Positions 45,659-55,415 of a stretch of DNA of 64,000 bases are shown here, in pieces (within the stretch, counting starts at the first letter, position 1; every line of letters starts with the position of its first letter). This stretch comes from Lachnospiraceae bacterium (GTDB taxonomy: Bacteria; Bacillota; Clostridia; Lachnospirales; Lachnospiraceae). The notes under the pieces were generated by a model. The model saw only the letters and a program-made list of their open reading frames with translations, was not told the origin of the DNA and did no database searches. Both the position numbers and the translations under genes were made by a program. The stretch lies in assembly GCA_910575075.1 (NCBI GenBank), contig CAJTCY010000005.1:62001-126000 (forward strand). The letters run 5' to 3'.

Positions 45659-46342
45659 CTACCCTGCCTTGACACGAATCAGCCTTGCCATCACTAACAC
45701 AGTCCCCAGGCACAACAGGGCAAGACCTGCTGCATTTGATTCATCTCCAGTACGAACCGGATTACCAGAAGGAAAATCGGGACGCAGACGATCAATGATC
45801 CAATCTGGGTTTACTGTAAGTCTGTCTTCCAGAGAATAGATTTCTGAAATCTCCGTTTCCACAGCAATTTCCCGCCTGTTTGCAGCCTCCAGCGCTTCCC
45901 AGGTCACAGTAAGCAGATTTCCCTCGCCAGTATACTTATCCTTCCCCACCCATGCGTAGGATACTAAACTCTGTCCCGATTCTGACAGTCCTGTGTTAAC
46001 ATCCTCCATGCTCCAAAGCTTTCCCCCCTGTGCATCTGTAACACGCAAAAATTCACTGGGGTAATGGATCTTAATCCTGCCGCTGCTGACCTGACTGTCC
46101 TTTGTGATATTTACAGTCAATGTCACAGTCCTTCCCTGGCTGCTCAGCCGGGTAAAAACGAGACCTTGTCTGACAGAATCAGAAGCATGGGATGTGCCTG
46201 CCGCCGGCCGCTGACTCGCTGAATTTTGTGAAGCAGTTACGGATAATCCAGTTTGCATCAAACAAAATAATGTCAGCAAAAGCAGCTGAAAAGGCATTGA
46301 AATACAAAAATGCATTCGTCTGCTGTTTTTATCTTCCCACAT
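45659..46342 (-). CDS. Sortase-anchored cohesin-like surface protein
   Basis: This 227-residue protein has a signal peptide, a single domain (residues about 60-180) with cohesin-like pattern (VTLTVNITKDSQVSSGRIKI, then LVSYAWVGKDKYTGEGNLLTVTW), and a C-terminal anchor: a PVRTGDES motif, a membrane segment (AAGLALLCLGTVLVMARLI) and basic tail, as in LPXTG-like variants. It starts 33 bases after the stop of the large subtilase, which contains a dockerin. I infer that this protein holds the protease on the cell surface. The cohesin assignment is by pattern and not as certain as the dockerin. Confidence 0.78.
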   Translation of the reverse strand: MWEDKNSRRMHFCISMPFQLLLLTLFCLMQTGLSVTASQNSASQRPAAGTSHASDSVRQGLVFTRLSSQGRTVTLTVNITKDSQVSSGRIKIHYPSEFLRVTDAQGGKLWSMEDVNTGLSESGQSLVSYAWVGKDKYTGEGNLLTVTWEALEAANRREIAVETEISEIYSLEDRLTVNPDWIIDRLRPDFPSGNPVRTGDESNAAGLALLCLGTVLVMARLIRVKAG

Positions 46343-46375
46343 TAGCTGCCTCCTTTCTTCCAGTGTATGGACAAC

Positions 46376-49300
46376 TTAAATGCCAAAAGAATAGCCATCC
46401 ATACCAGATGTACCGTACAATCCCACAAAAGGCTGGTCTCCTTCCTGAAAACTGCCAAGATAATAGGTACTCACTGCGGTATCTGCCTTTGGCCTCCCAC
46501 AAGACAAGGCATACATTTTACCCTTATCGCCGCCATCATACACACTCCAGAAAATATAACCGCTCACTGGATCATAGTAGAGCGAATTAAAGATCCATTC
46601 ATCGCCTGTACTGATCCCTGTATTTCCCACTTCTTGTAAAATGTCTTTATAGATGTAGTCTTCATTTTTTACACTGTAGCCCATCTTATACAAATTTCCC
46701 CTCTGAGAAACCACATAGAACCAGTCTACCAGGCCATACGCAGCCTCATTGCTGCTTCCCGCATAAGAAATGCCTACCAGTTTATCTCCCGAAGTAACCT
46801 CATCCACTCCTGCATACCCCAAGACTGCATGGATATCCTCACTCTCAAAGTAATTTAAATCCGTGCCCTGGACAGAGAATACCAGGTCTGCGTTAGGACC
46901 ATATGCCAGATCTGAAATCTCAAAATCAAGCTCTCCTTTTAAGGTTGTTTTATATTTGTTTGCCGGGTCAATCAGATATAAGTTTGAGCTCTCTTGCTTC
47001 CCTTCTACCGCCAGGATTTTATTCTTCACAGCAGCTGCCGCCGCATAACAGCGGTTCTTCTTAACCTGTGACAGCTTCGTATAATCTGGAAGATACGCTG
47101 TATTAACATTGCCAAACCAGGTTTTTCCATCTGCATCCCACAGAATGCCATTCAGAGAAACCGCTATTTCTTCCACCGTAACCTGGCAGACTGCAGTTTC
47201 GGGTTTCCCGGCTGCATTTTTTGCATTTGTTGTGGCAATAATCCTGGTGATTCCTGGCTTCAGTCCTGTCACCACACCTTTCTGGTCTACAGAGGCAATA
47301 CTGCAATCCTCGCTGTGAAAAGTAACTGTATCATCTAAAACACCTTCCGGACTCACCACTGCTTTCAGCCGCTGTGTATTATTCTTAATAATCTTCATTT
47401 CTGATCTGTTCAATACCACTCCGTCCGTGCACGCCGTATCAGGGCTTTCACTGCGGTTAACCCGGTAGGAGACCGTATTTCCCGCATAATCCACCAGGTG
47501 AAGATAAAATACTTTTTTCGGGTCATTGATCGTAACCTGCATGGAGATTCCCGGCTTATTCTGATTTACCCCATAGGCTTGCAATGTTTCCCGGTCCCTG
47601 TCATATACTTTGACTGCCGCCGTATAACGATTATCCTGAAATGTCAGGCGGATTTTTCCAGGCGCTTCATCCTCCATGGCAATCAATCTGGGTTTTGTGT
47701 TATCAATGGTGACAGGAACGCTGAATTTTGCCCCCTCAGCAGCTTTCTTGGGATTATTCCGGTAATATTCCGGCAGCGCTGTAATTATAAAACGCACTCT
47801 TGTTCCCTCAGGCAGTGGTTTTCCCTGACGGTTCTTTCCCTGCCAGTCCAGACTGGAAAGGTATTCCTTATTGCACCAGCGGTTCTCTTTGGCATCGTAA
47901 TAAGTGCCCTCCAATTTCTCTTCCTCAGACTGATAGTAAATTTCTCCCGTCTTATCATTGACAATGCTGGTCTCTACCGCCGCCGCATTGCGGATAAGCG
48001 TATAGCTGAGGCCGTCAATCCGGTCTCCTGAATTTGTAGAAAATGCATTGCGGTCTGGGAGGTATTTTTTGTCGCCTCCCTTCAGATAAAGATTCGATCC
48101 ATACCGGCAGACACTGTCTGCTTCTGCTGAATAATAATTCAGATAATTAGTAACGTTCACATCCGAATAAGTCGCCGCTTCCTGTTTTCCTCCATTATAA
48201 AACTCCAGATAATCAAAAGGTTCAAACATCGACGATTCTGTCCAGTTTCCATAAAAAGCAAGCACAGGAATGGACAGTTCCACCGCCCCTCTAAGATAAA
48301 TAAACCCATCAATATACATACCATGCTTAAAACGGCTGTTCAAATACTTTCTGTCTTTCTCAGACAATGTTGCTTTCACTGACACTTGAGCGGTATCTTT
48401 CACTTCCAGAACCATCTCCTGAAAATCTTGTGCAGACATTTCCAGCGCCTGCAAAAAACCATACACATCTGCTGTATCAATCACACCGTCTTTATGAAAA
48501 TCAAATTTCTCCTGATTGCATTCCACCCGCTGCAATGGAAGAGACTGGTTCACATGACGCAGAAGCTGCATGACATCTTCTCTGTCTACCTTTCTGTCCC
48601 CATTTAAATCATATAGAAGCACCTGATCTTCCGAAGAAAATTCCACCTTCGGCTGCAGCTTATGCGAACTTCCCGCAATCCATTCCCCTTCCAGCAATTC
48701 TTCTGTCAGAATTGAACTGTCCAGCGTATAATACTGGTTTTTATCAGAAATATTGCAAACCTGAAATGAAAATTCATATTCACCTTTCCTATCCGGATCA
48801 TCTCCCAGCTCTGCTTTCACTTTCCCGTCATTTCCTTCTTTTTTCCCAATCAGAAGATATGATGGAGACGAGACAGCCAATCTCACATTAGCAAGGCCGC
48901 TGCCCTGTTTTCTGGGTGAATATTCTTCTCTGTCTTCCTCTTTCAATGGAACTGCTGTACTCATCAGCAGAGACTGTATCAACGTTCTTCTGCTGAGACC
49001 GGTTTTTTGTTCCAATCCGGTTCTCTCAATGTATTCTGAGACCAGTGCGCTCATCCCGGCGACACTGGGCGCCGCCATAGACGTACCGCTCATACAGCCA
49101 TAAGAACCGTTGTTTAATGTAGAATAAATATTCTCTCCCGGCGCTGTAATCTCAGGTTTTAAAGAAAGATCTCCTGGTACTCCCCATGCAGAAAAACTGC
49201 TCACCCTATACCCTTCTGTTACCTTGCTGTTTGGAACAGGTTTAGGCAGAATGCCTACCACTTTATTTTTACTCTCCATTTGCAGATCCCAGCTGTCTTC

Positions 49301-51082
49301 CCCTGATATGATGGCGCAGGGTATCTCTGCTTTGGAATCAGAAAGGCTTAATTTTGGAAATTGAAGGTCATCGCTGTAAATGATCAGTGCTTTTGCTCCG
49401 GCCTTCTGGGCATTTTCATGCTTATGTGCATAAGAAATCCCGCCTTTGCTGACGAATACAATTTTCCCCCTTACGTTCTTTCCCTGATAATCCTTTTCTG
49501 CTCCATAGGATTCCAGGAAAGCATACTCGTATCTCGTCTCTGTTCCATTGACCGCCAAAGACGCCATAGAAGCAATATTGCCGTTATCCTCTGCCTCTTG
49601 ATAGAAATATGTATGCTTCCCAAATCGAAATCCATATCCGATATACCCTGCATTCACAGCAGACGCCACCGTTAAAGCATTCGTATAGGAACCCGGATAT
49701 CCAATCATGTTCATGTTGACATCTTCCGCGCGGTTATGGGAGTTACTGCCTGCGTCTGCCCATGAGCCATTATTCCCGGCAGAAACACTCACAACCACAT
49801 CACTCTTTAAAAAGCTGGCGAAAATTCCATCTACGTACTCTTCCCCGTCAAAAGCTGTGCTTTCCCCTGGATTTGGTGTTCCTATACTTAGATTCACTAC
49901 ATCTGCCCCCAGGACAAGCGCGTCCTCCAGCGCTGCCATATAATCATCCGTATAGGTTTCATCGTTTTTATCGAATACTTTCATCACCAGAAGCTGGGCG
50001 TCCCTAGCAGCCCCTGCCACTCCATCCGGCTGCTCCTGGTAAGTCCCATTCTCCCCGGGAACATACTGATTTGCCGCCGCAATTCCCGCCACATGCGTTC
50101 CATGGTCTCCATTTTCACTGGAAACATTCAAATCTCTTCCAGAATAATTAAATGCAAATGCAACTTTTTCATTTTTATATAGTTTTTTAGGGCTTACGCC
50201 GTTCCCTTTCCTCCCAACCTTCAGTCGGTCAAAGACTTTGGAAATCTTATTTTTGTCTAGCATTTCTTCTGACAATTTATACGGTTCTTTTTTGCTGGCT
50301 ATTCTCCTGCCATAAGAAAATGCCTGCGGATCAAAAGAAGGGTGATTCAAATCTATCCCTGTATCTATGATGGCTATCCGCTGTCCTGCCCCAGTATATC
50401 CGCTGTCCCATGCCTGGCTGATTCCCACCATCTGCCCCGCCGTATAAGTATTCGGCTTTGCTGTTTCCTGGAGCCGATACCGCGGCACCAGATAAACGGC
50501 TTTCACGCCTTCTACTTCCTGAATCTTTTCAATATCCTTGTACTGTACCACTGCTGACACTGCATTTGTCAGCAGGCTGAATTGATAACGAATATCTACA
50601 CGATGTTCATTTACCGCATGCTGAATCTTGTCCAGCACAAGCTTCTGATGTTCTTCCATCTCCTTGGAGCAGTCCTGTGCCTCGCTGTTTTCTCCAATCC
50701 CTCTGGCTGAAAATCCCTGTTCCAGAGCGGATGCTCCTTCTAGCTCAATAAATACACGAACTTCCTCTGAATCCCGATTTGTTTCTTCTTCCGGGGATAA
50801 GATTGATTCCGCTTCCATGCCAGGTCCTGCCGGCTCTGATTCTTCCACCCATTGCAGCTTCCCGGCTTTTACCGTCTCTTTTTGCTCTTTGGTTTCCTTA
50901 CTCTCCTGGCCTGGGAGAAGTTCATTTTTATCTGATTCTTTTTGAGCTCTGCCTCCCTCATTCTGCCATAGCTTTACTTCTTTGGCATCTGTCTTTTGTG
51001 CACTGACGCCGCCTGCCATTCCAAGCCAAAAACTCACCATCAATAGAAGAACAATCCATTTGTCCATCTTCTTTTTTTTCAT
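46376..51082 (-). CDS. Secreted subtilisin-like (S8) protease with dockerin and Big_2 domains
   Basis: This 1568-residue protein has a signal peptide, an I9-like propeptide (to about 190) and an S8 domain with the full triad: Asp in IAIIDTGIDLNHPSF (near 239), His in GDHGTHVAGIAA (near 330) and Ser in GTSMAAPSVAGM (near 669). A PA insert lies between His and Ser. It is of the C5a-peptidase/lactocepin type. Beyond it is a type I dockerin (about 824-877) with two calcium loops, DLNGDRKVDRED and DFHKDGVIDTAD, then further beta domains, and a bacterial Ig-like Big_2 domain (about 1230-1305). The C-terminal beta-propeller-like region has no anchor. It is co-transcribed with the cohesin-like protein downstream. 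It would degrade proteins outside the cell. Confidence 0.93.
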   Translation of the reverse strand: MKKKKMDKWIVLLLMVSFWLGMAGGVSAQKTDAKEVKLWQNEGGRAQKESDKNELLPGQESKETKEQKETVKAGKLQWVEESEPAGPGMEAESILSPEEETNRDSEEVRVFIELEGASALEQGFSARGIGENSEAQDCSKEMEEHQKLVLDKIQHAVNEHRVDIRYQFSLLTNAVSAVVQYKDIEKIQEVEGVKAVYLVPRYRLQETAKPNTYTAGQMVGISQAWDSGYTGAGQRIAIIDTGIDLNHPSFDPQAFSYGRRIASKKEPYKLSEEMLDKNKISKVFDRLKVGRKGNGVSPKKLYKNEKVAFAFNYSGRDLNVSSENGDHGTHVAGIAAANQYVPGENGTYQEQPDGVAGAARDAQLLVMKVFDKNDETYTDDYMAALEDALVLGADVVNLSIGTPNPGESTAFDGEEYVDGIFASFLKSDVVVSVSAGNNGSWADAGSNSHNRAEDVNMNMIGYPGSYTNALTVASAVNAGYIGYGFRFGKHTYFYQEAEDNGNIASMASLAVNGTETRYEYAFLESYGAEKDYQGKNVRGKIVFVSKGGISYAHKHENAQKAGAKALIIYSDDLQFPKLSLSDSKAEIPCAIISGEDSWDLQMESKNKVVGILPKPVPNSKVTEGYRVSSFSAWGVPGDLSLKPEITAPGENIYSTLNNGSYGCMSGTSMAAPSVAGMSALVSEYIERTGLEQKTGLSRRTLIQSLLMSTAVPLKEEDREEYSPRKQGSGLANVRLAVSSPSYLLIGKKEGNDGKVKAELGDDPDRKGEYEFSFQVCNISDKNQYYTLDSSILTEELLEGEWIAGSSHKLQPKVEFSSEDQVLLYDLNGDRKVDREDVMQLLRHVNQSLPLQRVECNQEKFDFHKDGVIDTADVYGFLQALEMSAQDFQEMVLEVKDTAQVSVKATLSEKDRKYLNSRFKHGMYIDGFIYLRGAVELSIPVLAFYGNWTESSMFEPFDYLEFYNGGKQEAATYSDVNVTNYLNYYSAEADSVCRYGSNLYLKGGDKKYLPDRNAFSTNSGDRIDGLSYTLIRNAAAVETSIVNDKTGEIYYQSEEEKLEGTYYDAKENRWCNKEYLSSLDWQGKNRQGKPLPEGTRVRFIITALPEYYRNNPKKAAEGAKFSVPVTIDNTKPRLIAMEDEAPGKIRLTFQDNRYTAAVKVYDRDRETLQAYGVNQNKPGISMQVTINDPKKVFYLHLVDYAGNTVSYRVNRSESPDTACTDGVVLNRSEMKIIKNNTQRLKAVVSPEGVLDDTVTFHSEDCSIASVDQKGVVTGLKPGITRIIATTNAKNAAGKPETAVCQVTVEEIAVSLNGILWDADGKTWFGNVNTAYLPDYTKLSQVKKNRCYAAAAAVKNKILAVEGKQESSNLYLIDPANKYKTTLKGELDFEISDLAYGPNADLVFSVQGTDLNYFESEDIHAVLGYAGVDEVTSGDKLVGISYAGSSNEAAYGLVDWFYVVSQRGNLYKMGYSVKNEDYIYKDILQEVGNTGISTGDEWIFNSLYYDPVSGYIFWSVYDGGDKGKMYALSCGRPKADTAVSTYYLGSFQEGDQPFVGLYGTSGMDGYSFGI

Positions 51083-51121
51083 AATTCAGCCCTTATGTGT
51101 TTCCTTTACTTCGTATCCCTT

Positions 51122-51613
51122 TTACAATGTACCAGATAAGTTCAGGGGCGTCCCATTTAATACAACCTCCATAAGCTGATCCCCCTGATAGCTCATCTTC
51201 AGGGAAAAAAACGGAGCTCCTTCCAGCAAAAGCCGAAAGAAAATCTTATCTCCCTCCCACAAGTTCAGGGACATAATCCGGTCTTTTTCCACCCATTCCA
51301 GTGTTCCTTCCTCGCATTCTGTCAAAATCCCCTCAAAAGCATCTGCTGTATACAGGCACATATATTCTGTAGGCCAGCCCTCTGCCAGAAAGGTAATGAT
51401 TCCCCGGAAAGAAAAACTGGTCAATGTCAGACCAGTCTCCTCCTTCACCTCCCGCAGCAGACATTCTTCCGGACTCTCTCCTTCTTCAAAATGCCCGCCG
51501 ACTCCAATCCATTTATCTTTATTTACATCTTTTTGCTTCTTAACTCTGTGCAGCATCAGATATTTCTCATCCTTTTCAATGTAGCACAGCGTAGTTAATG
51601 GTGATCTTTTCAT
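51122..51613 (-). CDS. NUDIX hydrolase (MutT-like)
   Basis: This 163-residue protein has a complete NUDIX box (GGHFEEGESPEECLLREVKEE pattern, residues about 39-60). It hydrolyses a nucleoside diphosphate derivative, with 8-oxo-dGTP as a likely substrate from its similarity to MutT. It starts behind AAGGAGC. It is 13 bases after the stop of the upstream lipoprotein gene and could be co-transcribed. Confidence 0.92.
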   Translation of the reverse strand: MKRSPLTTLCYIEKDEKYLMLHRVKKQKDVNKDKWIGVGGHFEEGESPEECLLREVKEETGLTLTSFSFRGIITFLAEGWPTEYMCLYTADAFEGILTECEEGTLEWVEKDRIMSLNLWEGDKIFFRLLLEGAPFFSLKMSYQGDQLMEVVLNGTPLNLSGTL

Positions 51614-51626
51614 CTATATGCTCCTT

Positions 51627-52562
51627 TTAATTACCAAAAAAATAATCAGGATTCATTACCGCTTTCAGTTCTTCATAGGGCACTTCCACCTCAATAGTTC
51701 CCGCTGCATAAGAGGTGACCATATCCGGATTGCAGATTACCACCAGCCCCTTGTCATTGAGATAAAATACATTTTCTGTCAGTACATCTGAAACATAGCT
51801 CTCATAATCCTCCATCAAAGCATCCTTATAAGGTTCCTTGGTGATCGTATCTGTAATATACTTTTCCACAATTTTCTCCGCCTCTGTCTTATCTGTAAAA
51901 ATATCTGATAAATAGAGCAGCGCTCCGGTTGTAGCGTCAAAGCAGTAAGATGTAGTCCAGATATTCGGGTGAGCACTTCCCTGCCATTTATAATTTTCTG
52001 CCTCAATGCTTAAAATCCTGGTTGACGCATACATCAACTTATAACTGCTGCCATATCCATAGCCATTCCAATTCGCTGTCTCTTCCCCGGATAACCGCCC
52101 ATAAGCATCTCTGGCAGCTTCAGTATCTTCCTGAATATAGGTCTGGTTGGCAGTATGCTGCTGTTCAAAAACCATATTCATCTTCTCTGCCGCCGCTTCA
52201 TTCTCTGGTATGGAAATCACCGGACAGTTCTCTGTAACAGCAAGAAGCAGTGCCCCGCTTTCCTCATCCTGAATGTTCTGGGAATAATCTGTAAATGTTA
52301 CCTCCGGTACGTTAGAAAGTTCCTGTCCAGGCTTTTCTGGTTCGGGCTCTTGTTTATCAGATTGAGACTTCTTATCTTTTTTTGAATTCTCTTTCTGCCC
52401 TGACTTATCATTTCCTGGCGCAGCCTTCTGAGATTCCTCTGCACTGTCAGCATCATTCTGCACGGTACTCTGATCAGAACCCTCCTCTTTGGAACCTTTT
52501 CCGCTGCAGGCTGTCACAAAGAGGCAGAGCCCCAAACAAAATAGTATTATCTTTTTTCTCAT
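51627..52562 (-). CDS. Lipoprotein with DUF4163/DUF3298-like domain
   Basis: This 311-residue protein has a lipoprotein signal with the lipobox LFVTACSG, a charged low-complexity linker (residues about 25-85, rich in Lys, Glu, Gln and Ser) and a C-terminal domain of about 210 residues with the DUF4163/DUF3298 pattern (YASTRILSIEAENYKW...YCFDATTGALLYLSDIF). Similar domains occur in RsiV, where the domain binds lysozyme, so cell-wall or stress sensing is possible, but there is no sigma factor next to it. Starts at ATG behind GGGGA. Confidence 0.82.
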   Translation of the reverse strand: MRKKIILFCLGLCLFVTACSGKGSKEEGSDQSTVQNDADSAEESQKAAPGNDKSGQKENSKKDKKSQSDKQEPEPEKPGQELSNVPEVTFTDYSQNIQDEESGALLLAVTENCPVISIPENEAAAEKMNMVFEQQHTANQTYIQEDTEAARDAYGRLSGEETANWNGYGYGSSYKLMYASTRILSIEAENYKWQGSAHPNIWTTSYCFDATTGALLYLSDIFTDKTEAEKIVEKYITDTITKEPYKDALMEDYESYVSDVLTENVFYLNDKGLVVICNPDMVTSYAAGTIEVEVPYEELKAVMNPDYFFGN

Positions 52563-52576
52563 ACACAAAGTCCCCT

Positions 52577-53365
52577 TTACGTTTCTTTTATACGGTACAT
52601 ATGATTCAGCGGTCCATTTCCTCTTCCTAAGTCCATGCCGTCTGCAATAGCCCCAGTGATATATTCCTTTGCCATTTTGGCGCTGGCTATATTGTCAAAG
52701 CCTTTCGCAAGCCCGCAGGCAATCGCCGCAGACAGCGTGCAGCCTGTCCCATGTGTATTGCTGTTGGGAATATGCGCTGCCGTCAGCCATACAAGGCTCT
52801 CACCATCATAAAGAAGGTCATCTGCGTTAAGGTCGTCATGTCCGCCTTTTAAATAAACCATTCCTCTGTATTGTAACGCAAACTCCCTTACTGCCGCAAC
52901 CCTTTCTTCTCTTGTTTTCGTGGTTGTTTTTAACAAAAGCTCTGCCTCCGGCAGATTGGGCGTATAAACTTCTGCAAGGGGAAGCAGCTTACTGGCGTAA
53001 TAATTTAACGCTTCCGGCTTCATCAGATGCCTTCCGCTGGTGGATACCATCACCGTATCTATCACCACATGTTTTGCCTGGTATTTCACCAGGCAGTCCC
53101 GGATTACCCGCATCTGTTCCGTCCCGGTAATCATTCCCACTTTTACCGCGTCCGGCACAATATCTGTAAATACGCATTCTAATTGTTTCTGCAAAAAATC
53201 TGGGGATACCGGCAAAATATCCGCTACCCCCATCGTGTTCTGCGCTGTCAGCGCTGTAATTACGCTTTCTCCGTACAGTCCCAAAGCTGTAATTGTTTTT
53301 AAATCTGCCTGTATGCCGGCTCCGCCGCTGCAGTCACTGCCAGCGATTGTAAGCACTGTCTTCAC
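52577..53365 (-). CDS. thiD: Hydroxymethylpyrimidine/phosphomethylpyrimidine kinase
   Basis: This 262-residue ribokinase-fold enzyme phosphorylates HMP and HMP phosphate to HMP diphosphate for thiamine synthesis. It has the N-terminal TIAGSDCSGGAGIQADLKT, the VMVSTSG motif and the C-terminal NTHGTGCTLSAAIA anion-hole motif. The start is a GTG at 53365 behind AGGA. It is the last gene of the thiC-thiW-thiM-thiE-thiD unit. Confidence 0.96.
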   Translation of the reverse strand: MKTVLTIAGSDCSGGAGIQADLKTITALGLYGESVITALTAQNTMGVADILPVSPDFLQKQLECVFTDIVPDAVKVGMITGTEQMRVIRDCLVKYQAKHVVIDTVMVSTSGRHLMKPEALNYYASKLLPLAEVYTPNLPEAELLLKTTTKTREERVAAVREFALQYRGMVYLKGGHDDLNADDLLYDGESLVWLTAAHIPNSNTHGTGCTLSAAIACGLAKGFDNIASAKMAKEYITGAIADGMDLGRGNGPLNHMYRIKET

Positions 53366-53385
53366 GTTTTTCCTCCTGTCCTCTG

Positions 53386-53994
53386 CTATGCCCTTGCAAA
53401 CTCTTCTAAAAGCCGGCGCACCTTTTTCACCTCTTCCACAGGATTTTGAGCCTTTAAAATCCCGGCAGAAATCGCCAGCCCGCTTGCTCCGCATAACAAA
53501 GGCTTCCTGCCATTAGCCGCATTAATTCCACCTACCGCCACATTGGGGATGGGAGCTTTCTGCAAAATTGCCCGGTACATTTCTTCTGAAATTGGCACGG
53601 CGTCCTGTTTGGTCTCTGTGGGAAACCATGCGCCGCTGCCCAGATAATCGGCTCCTTCTTCCACCGCCTGGCGTGCCTGTTCCACAGTCTTGGCTGTAGC
53701 GCCAATGATTTTCCCCGGACCAAGACAATCTCTGGCGTCTTTCACCGGAATATCGGACTGTCCCAAATGCACGCCGTCCGCCTCACTGAGCAGCGCAATG
53801 TCCACCCGGTCATTAATAATCAGTTTCGTCTGCGTTCCCGCAGTCATTTCCCGCAGCTTTCGGGCGCGTTTTAAGTATTCTGCTGAGGAAATATGCTTCT
53901 CGCGAAGCTGGATATAGTCAATTCCCGCATGTAAAATTGCAGCTATGGTTTCTTCTTTGCAGGAAAAATCTGCAATCAAATACAGCCAGCTCAT
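53386..53994 (-). CDS. thiE: Thiamine-phosphate synthase
   Basis: This 202-residue TIM-barrel enzyme joins HMP diphosphate and thiazole phosphate to give thiamine phosphate. It has DYIQLREKH, LIINDRVDIALLSEADGVHLGQ and the phosphate-binding VAVGGINAAN loop. It starts behind AGGAGG and lies between thiM and thiD. Confidence 0.96.
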   Translation of the reverse strand: MSWLYLIADFSCKEETIAAILHAGIDYIQLREKHISSAEYLKRARKLREMTAGTQTKLIINDRVDIALLSEADGVHLGQSDIPVKDARDCLGPGKIIGATAKTVEQARQAVEEGADYLGSGAWFPTETKQDAVPISEEMYRAILQKAPIPNVAVGGINAANGRKPLLCGASGLAISAGILKAQNPVEEVKKVRRLLEEFARA

Positions 53995-54027
53995 TTCTCG
54001 TCCTCCTTTGCACTGGTAACGGCGTAT

Positions 54028-54846
54028 TTACTGTAACAGCCATTCTTTAAAATGCGGCTCTGCAAGATGAGAAAGTCCATCCAGCAGAACAGTCTTCGCA
54101 CTTCCATAGCCGCTGGCTCTTCCTGCTTGTTCCAGGGCGTACGCCATCCCCAGAGAAGCCGCCCACACTGCCAGAGCATACGCCTGCTCCTGCCTCTGCC
54201 TGACTGTCACACTGCAGCAGGCGCCTGTTACTGCACCTGCAAGGCATCCGCTTCCTACGATATTATATCGGTTCTTTTTTCGTATCTCACAAGGTCTTAT
54301 CAGTTCTTGTTTTCTGCCGTCCCATATCATGTAATCTGTCTGCCCTGTCACAAAATACAGCCTTCCCTCCGGAATCTTTAATGACAATTCCCGTTTTTCT
54401 ACGGCATCAATCCCCTCTCTTGTAAGCTGGTTCTGCTGGATACTGTACAGTTCCGAACAGTTGCCTTTTACAATCCCCTTCCATGGCAGGGCCAGAAGCT
54501 TCTGCACCTCGTGCAGACGAAAATGGGAAGCCCCGCACCCCACAGGGTCCAATACCAGCGGCTTTCCAAATCCTGCCGCATATTTTAACAACTGCTCTGC
54601 GGCCTTCATCTTCTCCTGATTGAGCTGCCCCAGATTGACTACGCTGGCGTCTGACTGCTCCGCAATCTCCTGCATTTCCCGGGCATCCACCGCCATCAAA
54701 GGGCGCGCTCCCAGGGCGGACAACCCGTCTGCACACAAGGCTGCGGATACGGTATTGGGCAGCATTTGTATCAAGGGTTTCTGTTCTTTTATTTCCCGAA
54801 ACACCTGCGCAATCTGCTCAGTTGTTTTTTCCCATGTCTGCTTCAT
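54028..54846 (-). CDS. thiM: Hydroxyethylthiazole kinase
   Basis: This 272-residue enzyme phosphorylates the salvaged thiazole alcohol (HET). It has VLDPVGCGASHFR and the C-terminal VGSGCLAGAVTG catalytic loop. Its start overlaps the thiW stop by four bases (ATGA), a sign of coupled translation. Confidence 0.94.
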   Translation of the reverse strand: MKQTWEKTTEQIAQVFREIKEQKPLIQMLPNTVSAALCADGLSALGARPLMAVDAREMQEIAEQSDASVVNLGQLNQEKMKAAEQLLKYAAGFGKPLVLDPVGCGASHFRLHEVQKLLALPWKGIVKGNCSELYSIQQNQLTREGIDAVEKRELSLKIPEGRLYFVTGQTDYMIWDGRKQELIRPCEIRKKNRYNIVGSGCLAGAVTGACCSVTVRQRQEQAYALAVWAASLGMAYALEQAGRASGYGSAKTVLLDGLSHLAEPHFKEWLLQ

Positions 54847-55382
54847 AGCCGCTGCTCTTTTCCAGCGGCAGGCTGTTCCTCTATCATATGTTTCAGATAA
54901 TAGAATACGCCGGATTTAAACAGCGCTCCAAGAAGCAAAGCCGCTAATATACAGCCTCCAATGGTGCTAATCAAAAAAGGAACGACATAGGTAAACAGCG
55001 CCGCCTGGCGATTTCCCATCAAGAGCAGAGCCAGCGGATAGCACAGCATGCCTCCCAGAAACCCTGTACCTATGATTTCACCTGCAAATGCAGTCCACAG
55101 TTTTCTGGTATAACGATACCACACTGCTCCCAGAAAAGCGCCTGCCATACTTCCGGGAAACGCCAGAAGGCTTCCTGTTCCCAGAAGATTACGGATCAAC
55201 GCCGTAGAAAAGGCAAATCCCAGCGCATACCCTGGTCCCAGAAATATCCCAGAAAGAACATTCAGCAAATGTTGGACAGGAAAACATTTGGAAGCCCCCA
55301 CCGGAATGGAAAATGCAGACAGGCATACACCCAATGCCGTCATCATCCCTGCCAATGCCAGTTTCTTTACATTTAATTTCAT
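54843..55382 (-). CDS. thiW: ECF transporter S component ThiW (thiazole uptake)
   Basis: This 179-residue membrane protein has five to six helices and the N-terminal AGMMTALGVCLSAF start that contacts the EcfT subunit, as in other S components. The motif SKCFPVQHLLNVLSG is characteristic of ThiW, the predicted hydroxyethylthiazole importer. The shared energising subunits (EcfA, EcfT) are not in the window. It stands between thiC and thiM. Starts behind GGAGG. Confidence 0.92.
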   Translation of the reverse strand: MKLNVKKLALAGMMTALGVCLSAFSIPVGASKCFPVQHLLNVLSGIFLGPGYALGFAFSTALIRNLLGTGSLLAFPGSMAGAFLGAVWYRYTRKLWTAFAGEIIGTGFLGGMLCYPLALLLMGNRQAALFTYVVPFLISTIGGCILAALLLGALFKSGVFYYLKHMIEEQPAAGKEQRL

Positions 55383-55415
55383 GATGTCCTCCGTATTTGT
55401 CTCAACTATGAATGT

